Shown here piece by piece: positions 6,515 through 12,285 of a stretch of 14,113 nucleotides of DNA. How positions within the stretch are numbered: position 1 is the first letter of the stretch; each line of letters begins with the position of its first letter. Made by a program: the position numbers and the translations under genes. Below the pieces are notes generated by a model. It saw only the letters and a program-made list of their open reading frames with translations. It did no database searches and was not told the DNA's origin. Origin of the DNA: Clostridia bacterium (lineage in GTDB: Bacteria; Bacillota; Clostridia; Oscillospirales; CAG-272); contig JAGBXH010000446.1 in assembly GCA_017629395.1 (NCBI GenBank), positions 1-14,113 of the forward strand, read 5' to 3'.

Positions 6515-7176
6515 TGCAAGAAAAGCGCATTACGCTGTTCGTGGGGCACTACGGCAGCGGAAAAACCAATCTGGCAGTCAACTACGCCGCGCACTTATCC
6601 GGGCAGGGCAAGCGCGTGGTGCTGGCTGACATGGATATCGTCAATCCCTATTTCCGCTCCAAGGACAGCGAAGAGGAGCTCCGCGCACTCGGTATTCAAA
6701 CGCTCTCCTCCCCTTACGCCAACACCAACCTGGACGCTCCCGCCATGCCCGCCTCGTTTTACGGCATCTTTGAGCACAAAGACCGCTTTGCGGTGCTCGA
6801 CGTGGGCGGTGACGACCGCGGCGCGGTGGCACTGGGCAGATACGTACCCATGATCCGGGAGGAAAACGACTTTGAAATGATCTTCGTGGCAAACGCACAC
6901 CGTGCGCTGACCCCCACCCCCGAGGATGCGCTGGAAGTTATGCGCGAGATCGAGCTTGCGTGCAAGCTGCCCGTTACGGCGATTGCCAACAATTCGCATC
7001 TGGGCGAGTTTACCGATGCAGAAACCGTACTGGCTTCCGAGTCTTACGTGCAAAGGCTGTGTGAGCTTTCGGGGCTGCCGCTGATCATGACCGCATTTGA
7101 AAAAAAGCTTGCGCCCGATCTTACGGATCGCGTGCCGCACCCCTTCCCCATTACGCTACAGAAAAAATATTATTGA
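6514..7176 (+). CDS. ParA/MinD-like P-loop ATPase
   Basis: This 220-residue cytoplasmic ATPase belongs to the MinD/ParA/CobQ-like P-loop group. Walker A is GHYGSGKT at 11-18, which lacks the signature KGGxxK lysine of true ParA/MinD. The switch-like segment ADMDIVNPYF at 38-47 is of the group type, and VLDVGGDD is the Walker B region. No membrane-targeting helix is evident. Its start is embedded in the stop of ligase 2 (GTGATG), so translation is coupled; GTG at 6511 is an equally possible start. No strong ribosome binding site precedes it. Small ATPases of this kind occur beside 2-oxoacid:ferredoxin oxidoreductase genes in Clostridia, from recall. A role in iron-sulphur cluster delivery or complex maturation, by analogy with Mrp/NBP35 ATPases, is a guess; it lacks an obvious CxxC for cluster binding. 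Confidence 0.8.
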   Translation: MQEKRITLFVGHYGSGKTNLAVNYAAHLSGQGKRVVLADMDIVNPYFRSKDSEEELRALGIQTLSSPYANTNLDAPAMPASFYGIFEHKDRFAVLDVGGDDRGAVALGRYVPMIREENDFEMIFVANAHRALTPTPEDALEVMREIELACKLPVTAIANNSHLGEFTDAETVLASESYVQRLCELSGLPLIMTAFEKKLAPDLTDRVPHPFPITLQKKYY

Positions 7177-7200
7177 TTTTTACATACGGAGGACCCCATT

Positions 7201-7407
7201 ATGGCTAAATTAACAATTGATGCCGAAAAGTGCAAGGGCTGTGGGCTTTGCGTGGCAACCTGCCCCAAAAAGCTTTTGCAGATTGCTAAGGATAAGATCA
7301 ACTCCAAGGGACATTGCCCCGCGGAAATCACCGACCCCGACGCTTGCGTGGGCTGCGCCAACTGCGCACTCATTTGCCCCGACTGCGTGATCACGGTCGA
7401 ACGCTGA
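7201..7407 (+). CDS. 2-oxoacid:ferredoxin oxidoreductase, delta subunit (2x[4Fe-4S] ferredoxin)
   Basis: This 68-residue ferredoxin-like subunit has two complete [4Fe-4S] motifs: C11-x2-C14-x2-C17-x3-C21-P and C49-x2-C52-x2-C55-x3-C59-P. In four-subunit oxidoreductases of the VOR/KOR type it passes electrons between the TPP site and external ferredoxin. GGAGGA lies 7 bases before the ATG. Its position directly ahead of the alpha subunit gives the order delta-alpha-beta-gamma, one of the usual ones for this enzyme class. A free ferredoxin is unlikely given this context. Confidence 0.93.
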   Translation: MAKLTIDAEKCKGCGLCVATCPKKLLQIAKDKINSKGHCPAEITDPDACVGCANCALICPDCVITVER

Positions 7408-7422
7408 GAAAGGAGAGATATC

Positions 7423-8481
7423 ATGTCCGATAAAGTACTTATGAAAGGCAATGAAGCCATTGCCGAGGCTGCTATTATGGCAGGCTGCCGTCATTACTTC
7501 GGCTACCCCATCACCCCTCAGACCGAAATTGCCGCTTACATGGCAAAAAAGATGCCCAAGATCGGCGGCTGCTTCTTGCAGGCGGAAAGTGAGATCGCAG
7601 CGATCAACATGGTCTACGGCGTATCCGCCGCAGGCAAGAGGGTCATGACCTCCTCCTCTTCTCCCGGAATTTCGCTCAAAAGTGAGGGCATTTCCTACCT
7701 TGCAGGTGCCGATCTGCCCGCACTCATCGTCAACGTACAGCGCGGCGGCCCCGGTCTGGGCGGCATTCAGCCCTCTCAGTCCGACTACTTCCAGGCTACC
7801 CGCTCCTGCGGTCACGGTGACTTCCACCTGATCGTATTGGCGCCCAGCTCTGTGCAGGAAATGGCGGAGCTGACCGTCAAGGGCTTTGACCTTGCCGACA
7901 AATATCGCATGACCTCCATGATCCTTGCCGACGGCACCATGGGTCAGATGATGGAGCCCGTTTGCCTGTCCGACATCAAGCCCACCGAGGTAGAGAAGCC
8001 TTGGGCTGTCACCGGCACAAAGCTTGAAAGAAAGCACAACATCGTCAACTCGCTCTCGCTCGTCCCCGAGGAGTTGGAGCAGCTGAACTTTGACCGCTTT
8101 GACCGCTACCGCATCGTAGAGGAAAACGAGGTCATGTATGAAGAATTCATGATGGAGGACGCAGAGATCTGCATCGCCGCCTTCGGTATTGCAGCGCGCG
8201 TTTCCAAAAATGCCGTCATCGCGGCACGCGAGATGGGCATTAAGGTGGGCATGATCCGTCCCATCACGCTTTGGCCCTTCCCCAAAAAGGCGTTCCGCAA
8301 GGCTGCCGATCAGGTGAAGGCATTCATTTCCGTCGAGCTGTCCATGGGACAGATGATCGACGACATCAGACTTGCCGAGGAGTGCATCCGCCCCGTCTAC
8401 CTGTGCAACAGAGCAGGCGGTATGATCCCCTCTCCCGAGCAGGTGCTGGAAAGCATTCAGAACATTGCAGGAGGTAACTGA
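7423..8481 (+). CDS. vorB: 2-oxoacid:ferredoxin oxidoreductase, alpha subunit (VorB type)
   Basis: This 352-residue subunit carries the pyrimidine-binding half of the thiamine diphosphate site and domain II. Family marks: GYPITPQTEIAAYM near residue 27, the QAESE segment with the conserved Glu, SSSSPGISLKSEGISY, and QRGGPGLGG. It resembles subunits annotated as 3-methyl-2-oxobutanoate dehydrogenase VorB. The enzyme interconverts a 2-oxoacid + CoA + oxidised ferredoxin and acyl-CoA + CO2 + reduced ferredoxin. With reduced ferredoxin in excess it can run as a reductive carboxylase. The substrate cannot be fixed from sequence; 2-oxoisovalerate and related branched or aryl 2-oxoacids fit the adjacent aminotransferase. 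AAAGGAG lies 7 bases before the ATG. Gene-symbol use for these subunits varies between databases. Confidence 0.92.
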   Translation: MSDKVLMKGNEAIAEAAIMAGCRHYFGYPITPQTEIAAYMAKKMPKIGGCFLQAESEIAAINMVYGVSAAGKRVMTSSSSPGISLKSEGISYLAGADLPALIVNVQRGGPGLGGIQPSQSDYFQATRSCGHGDFHLIVLAPSSVQEMAELTVKGFDLADKYRMTSMILADGTMGQMMEPVCLSDIKPTEVEKPWAVTGTKLERKHNIVNSLSLVPEELEQLNFDRFDRYRIVEENEVMYEEFMMEDAEICIAAFGIAARVSKNAVIAAREMGIKVGMIRPITLWPFPKKAFRKAADQVKAFISVELSMGQMIDDIRLAEECIRPVYLCNRAGGMIPSPEQVLESIQNIAGGN

Positions 8482-8483
8482 TC

Positions 8484-9245
8484 ATGGTAGTATTCAAAAG
8501 ACCGCACGCGCTTGCGGACATGACCATGCACTATTGCCCCGGCTGCACGCACGGTATCGTACACAGATTGGTAGCCGAGGCTATGGACGAGCTGGGCATT
8601 GAAGGCAAAACGGTAGGCGTTGCCCCCGTTGGCTGCTCGGTCATGGCATATAATTATTTCAACTGCGACATGGTGGAGGCGGCACACGGCCGCGCACCCG
8701 CCGTTGCAACCGGACTCAAGAGAGCCAACCCCGATTCTATCGTATTCACCTATCAGGGCGACGGCGACCTTGCATCCATTGGTATGGCAGAAACCGTACA
8801 CGCTGCTGCACGTAACGAAAACATTACCGTGATCTTTATCAATAACGCGATCTACGGCATGACCGGCGGTCAGATGGCTCCCACCTCCCTGCCCGGTCAG
8901 ATCACCCAGACCTCTCCTTACGGCAGAGATACCGCGCATTGCGGCTTCCCCGTTAAAGTGTCCGAAATGCTTTCCCAGCTGGAGGGTCCGCAGTACATTG
9001 AGCGTGTTGCCGTGACCAGCGTGGCAGGCATCCGCAAGGCAAAGAAAGCCATTCTCAAGGCGTTCCAGAACCAGGTTGAGGGCAAGGGCTTTTCGCTGGT
9101 TGAGGTCATTTCCACCTGCCCGACCAACTGGGGCATGACACCCACCAAGGCAATGGAGTGGGCAAATGAGAATATGCTCCCCTACTATCCCCTGGGCGTT
9201 TATCGCGACCGCGACGCCGAGAGTAAGGAGGACGCACAGGTATGA
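8484..9245 (+). CDS. 2-oxoacid:ferredoxin oxidoreductase, beta subunit (TPP-binding)
   Basis: This 253-residue subunit binds the thiamine diphosphate/Mg2+ end of the cofactor. The TPP motif starts with GDGD at 92-95 and ends with NN at 120-121. CPGC at 18-21, followed by a conserved THG, is characteristic of VOR/KOR beta subunits, as is the MTGGQMAPTS segment. AGGAGGT sits 8 bases before the ATG, inside the end of the alpha gene, and only 2 bases separate the two genes. The 3' end overlaps the gamma gene by 4 bases (ATGA). Equivalent genes are called vorA, korB or porB depending on substrate. Confidence 0.93.
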   Translation: MVVFKRPHALADMTMHYCPGCTHGIVHRLVAEAMDELGIEGKTVGVAPVGCSVMAYNYFNCDMVEAAHGRAPAVATGLKRANPDSIVFTYQGDGDLASIGMAETVHAAARNENITVIFINNAIYGMTGGQMAPTSLPGQITQTSPYGRDTAHCGFPVKVSEMLSQLEGPQYIERVAVTSVAGIRKAKKAILKAFQNQVEGKGFSLVEVISTCPTNWGMTPTKAMEWANENMLPYYPLGVYRDRDAESKEDAQV

Positions 9246-9784
9246 AGACCTTACAGATGTTGATTGCAGGCTTTGGCGGCCAGGGCGTGCTGTTCCTTGG
9301 CAAGATCGTAGCATACCAGGGACTGATTGCCGACAAGCAGGTCAGCTGGCTGCCCTCCTACGGCCCCGAAATGCGCGGCGGTACCGCAAATTGCTCTATC
9401 ATTATCAGCGACACCCCCGTCGGCTCTCCCATCGTGGCAAAGCCTGATTGCTTGGTCGCTATGAATCTGCCCTCTCTTGACAAGTACGAGGATGCCGTTC
9501 TTCCCGGCGGCAAGATCTTTGTGGACAGCACGCTGATCACCCGCAAGATCGAGCGAGAGGACGTGCAAGCCTTTTATATCCCCGCAACGCAGATCGCCAA
9601 CGACATGGGCATTCCTACGCTGGCAAATATGATCATTCTCGGCAAGGTGCTTGCAGAGTACCCCGAGATCGGCATGGAATACCTGGAAGCCGCTATGGGC
9701 AAGGTGGTCAGTGCCAAGAGAGCCAACCTGATCGAGCAGAATCTGAACGCCATCAAGCTGGGCTACGAATACAAAGGAGAATAA
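9242..9784 (+). CDS. 2-oxoacid:ferredoxin oxidoreductase, gamma subunit
   Basis: This 180-residue subunit corresponds to domain III of pyruvate:ferredoxin oxidoreductase. The N-terminal GFGGQGV (10-16) and the SYGPEMRGG segment near residue 43 are family hallmarks. Its length is normal for a stand-alone gamma subunit. AAGGAGG lies 10 bases before the ATG within the end of the beta gene, and the ATGA overlap indicates translational coupling and stoichiometric synthesis with beta. With the three preceding genes it completes the four-subunit enzyme; no subunit is missing or broken. Confidence 0.92.
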   Translation: MKTLQMLIAGFGGQGVLFLGKIVAYQGLIADKQVSWLPSYGPEMRGGTANCSIIISDTPVGSPIVAKPDCLVAMNLPSLDKYEDAVLPGGKIFVDSTLITRKIEREDVQAFYIPATQIANDMGIPTLANMIILGKVLAEYPEIGMEYLEAAMGKVVSAKRANLIEQNLNAIKLGYEYKGE

Positions 9785-9788
9785 CGCC

Positions 9789-10856
9789 ATGTTGGATATT
9801 AAGATTATTGAAAATCCCGAGTCCACGCTCCTGCCCGAGGACAGCAAGCTGGGCTTTGGCAGATATTTTACCAACCATATGTTCATGATGGACTACAACA
9901 AGCAGGACGGCTGGCACAACGCACGCATCGTTCCCTTCGGTACGATTGCCCTGCACCCCGCCTCCACCGTGCTGCATTACGGCGCTGAGATCTTTGAGGG
10001 TCTGAAGGCTTACCGTCGCCTGTCCGACGGCAAGGTACAGCTGTTCCGTCCCTTAGAAAACATCCGCCGCATGAACGTCAGCGCAGAAAGACTTTGCCTG
10101 CCCACCATCCCCGAGGAGGATGCGCTGCAGTGCTATACCACCTTTATCGCACACGAGCAGGCATACGTTCCGAAGACCGAGGGCACCTCGCTCTACATCC
10201 GCCCCTTTATGTTCGGCAACGACCCCTATCTGGGCGTGCACGGCGTCAACGAGGCTGTCTTCATGATCATCGCCTCCCCCTCCGGCTCTTACTACAAGGA
10301 GGGCATCAACCCCGTCAAGATCATGATCGAGGGTGAGGACGTCCGCGCAGTCAAGGGCGGCACGGGTCACATCAAGTGCGGCGGTAACTACGCTGCCTCC
10401 ACAAGAGCGGGCGACAAGGCTGAAAAGCAGGGTTACTCGCAGGTATTGTGGCTGGACGGTGTGGAGCGCAAGTACATCGAAGAGGTGGGCGCGATGAACG
10501 TCATGTTCAAGATCGCCGGTGAAATCGTCACCCCCGCGCTGACCGGCTCCATTCTGCCCGGTATTACCAGAAAATCCTGCCTGGAGGTGCTGCGTGACAT
10601 GGGTTACCCCGTCAGCGAGCGTCGCATCAGCGTAGACGAGCTGATCGAGGCTGCCGAGAACGGCACGCTGGAAGAGGCATGGGGCACCGGCACGGCTGCC
10701 GTTGTTTCTCCCATTGGTGAGCTTTGCTACAAGGGCAATCGCTACACCGTCAGCGGCGGCAAGATCGGTGCTGTTACCCAGACCCTGTATGATACCTTGA
10801 CCGGTATTCAGTGGGGTAAGATCGAGGACACCAAGGGCTGGACCCTCGAAATCTGA
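9789..10856 (+). CDS. ilvE: branched-chain amino acid aminotransferase
   Basis: This 355-residue PLP fold-type IV enzyme is of the long (type II) IlvE group. It shows the HYGAEIFEGLKAY region near residue 64, IRPFMFG, the PLP lysine at K196 in GHIKCGGNYAAS, and the GTGTAAVVSPIG region that contacts the cofactor phosphate. It transfers an amino group, normally from glutamate, to 2-oxoisovalerate, 2-oxoisocaproate or 2-oxo-3-methylvalerate; many members also accept aryl-pyruvates. GGAG lies 9 bases before the ATG and the gene follows the gamma subunit by 4 bases. Its place right behind the oxidoreductase indicates that 2-oxoacids made there are aminated here, or the reverse if the pathway runs oxidatively. 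Substrate range is inferred. Confidence 0.93.
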   Translation: MLDIKIIENPESTLLPEDSKLGFGRYFTNHMFMMDYNKQDGWHNARIVPFGTIALHPASTVLHYGAEIFEGLKAYRRLSDGKVQLFRPLENIRRMNVSAERLCLPTIPEEDALQCYTTFIAHEQAYVPKTEGTSLYIRPFMFGNDPYLGVHGVNEAVFMIIASPSGSYYKEGINPVKIMIEGEDVRAVKGGTGHIKCGGNYAASTRAGDKAEKQGYSQVLWLDGVERKYIEEVGAMNVMFKIAGEIVTPALTGSILPGITRKSCLEVLRDMGYPVSERRISVDELIEAAENGTLEEAWGTGTAAVVSPIGELCYKGNRYTVSGGKIGAVTQTLYDTLTGIQWGKIEDTKGWTLEI

Positions 10857-10881
10857 TAACTGATAAACGGAGAGAACCTTT

Positions 10882-12285
10882 ATGCGCAATCTCACAATCA
10901 ACGATATCACTCTTTGTACCGCTCTTGCCGCAGAGCAGCTTTCCTTCCGCGAGAAGGTGCAGGCGGCAAGACTGCTTGGTAAGATGCACGTCTCGCAGAT
11001 CTCCCTGCCCGAAATGAAGAATCACAAGGCAGACGCGCTGCTGGCGCGCACCGTGGCATCGGTCATTACCGATACCGTGCTGTGCGCACGCATCAAGACC
11101 GACGGCTCGGATGCCGAGCAGGTATACGCCTCCATTGCCGCTGCCAAGCACAAAAAGCTTGCCGTGGCTCTGCCCGCATCGCAGGCACAGCTGGAGTTTT
11201 TCTGCCACATCAAGCCTGCAGCCGTTCAGGAAACGGTGCAAAAAAGCATTTCGGCTGCTCGCGCGCTCTGTGACAGCGTGGAATTTATTGCCGAGGACGC
11301 TTTACGCGGTGACTATACCATTCTGACAAGCTGCATTGCCACCGCCATCGAGGCAGGTGCAACAACCGTGACGATCTGCGATCCCGAGGGCTACGCGCTG
11401 CCCGCAGAAATGGTTGCATTTATTGAAAAGCTGTATGCCGACGTGCCCGCACTCAAGGACGTGACGCTTGGCTTGCATTGCTCCAACGCTTGTAAGCTCG
11501 CGCCTGCAACCGTGCTGGAGTCCTTGTCCGCAGGCGTTGGACAGATCGACCTGTGCTGCGCGGGTGATCAAGCCCCCAACGTCGCCACGGTTTTGGCGAT
11601 CCTTGCGCAAAGATCGGAAAAGCTGGGCGTGCACACCGACGTGCTTTACACCGAGGCAAAAACCTGCGCCGCTGCCGCAGCTGCGCTCTTTGATAAAAAG
11701 GCGGGCGGTAAGGCTGCTGCCGTATTGCAAAACGAGGGCGAGAGCCTTGCACTGGATGCAAACGCAGATAAGCACACCGTTCTGGCAGCAGTGGCAAAGC
11801 TGGGCTACTCCCTTTCCTCTGAGGATGCCTTGCGCGTATACGAGGAGTTTGGGCAGATTGCCGCAAGCAAGCCCATCGGTACGCGCGAGCTGGACACCAT
11901 TGTGGCAGCTGTTGCCATGCAGGTGCCCGCAACCTACAAGCTGGTAAACTACGTCATCAACAGCGGAAATACCTTCTCCTCCTCCGCGCACGTTACGGTG
12001 GAAAAGAGCGGCAAGGTGCTGCAAGCCATCTCGCTTGGCGACGGTCCCATTGACGCAGCCTTCAAGGCACTTGAGCAGATCGTGGGACACCACTACGAGC
12101 TGGACGATTTTCAGATCCACGCCGTGACCGAGGGTCGCGAGGCTGTTGGCTCGGCACTTGTCAAGCTGCGTTCCGAGGGTACGCTGCACGCAGGCCAGGG
12201 CGTTTCCACCGATATCATCGGTGCTTCTATCCGCGCTTATCTTGACGCGATCAATAAGATCGTGTACGAGGAGGGACGCGCGTGA
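10882..12285 (+). CDS. degenerate 2-isopropylmalate synthase-like protein with LeuA regulatory domain
   Basis: This 467-residue protein, slightly shorter than typical LeuA (about 500-515), has the fold pattern of a DRE-TIM metallolyase followed by a LeuA-type C-terminal dimer/allosteric domain from about residue 350 (GDGPIDAAFKAL; GVSTDIIGASIRAYLDAIN). The EAGATTVTICDPEGYALP segment (157-174) matches the DTVGY region of LeuA. Key residues are lost: the N-terminal DTTLRDGEQ motif reads DITLCTALAAEQ (8-19), replacing the catalytic Arg and the metal-binding Asp, and the HCHND metal motif reads HCSNA (199-203). Asn233 of the last metal motif remains. It is therefore unlikely to condense acetyl-CoA with 2-oxoisovalerate. 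It may be a leucine- or amino-acid-sensing partner, or an enzyme with other chemistry. It overlaps the next gene by 4 bases. Confidence 0.8.
   Translation: MRNLTINDITLCTALAAEQLSFREKVQAARLLGKMHVSQISLPEMKNHKADALLARTVASVITDTVLCARIKTDGSDAEQVYASIAAAKHKKLAVALPASQAQLEFFCHIKPAAVQETVQKSISAARALCDSVEFIAEDALRGDYTILTSCIATAIEAGATTVTICDPEGYALPAEMVAFIEKLYADVPALKDVTLGLHCSNACKLAPATVLESLSAGVGQIDLCCAGDQAPNVATVLAILAQRSEKLGVHTDVLYTEAKTCAAAAAALFDKKAGGKAAAVLQNEGESLALDANADKHTVLAAVAKLGYSLSSEDALRVYEEFGQIAASKPIGTRELDTIVAAVAMQVPATYKLVNYVINSGNTFSSSAHVTVEKSGKVLQAISLGDGPIDAAFKALEQIVGHHYELDDFQIHAVTEGREAVGSALVKLRSEGTLHAGQGVSTDIIGASIRAYLDAINKIVYEEGRA
12269..12274 (+). promoter_or_regulatory. ribosome binding site fixing the GTG start of the fusion gene
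   Basis: A perfect AGGAGG within the end of the LeuA-like gene lies 7 bases before the GTG at 12282. It is the reason for choosing a GTG start in the GTGA overlap with the preceding stop codon. Confidence 0.85.

Noticed and set aside
7423..10856. Reading the operon as a plain amino-acid fermentation (Stickland) locus
   Set aside because: The enzymes alone would allow it, but two T-box leaders imply induction by amino-acid starvation. Kept only as the alternative to the synthesis hypothesis.
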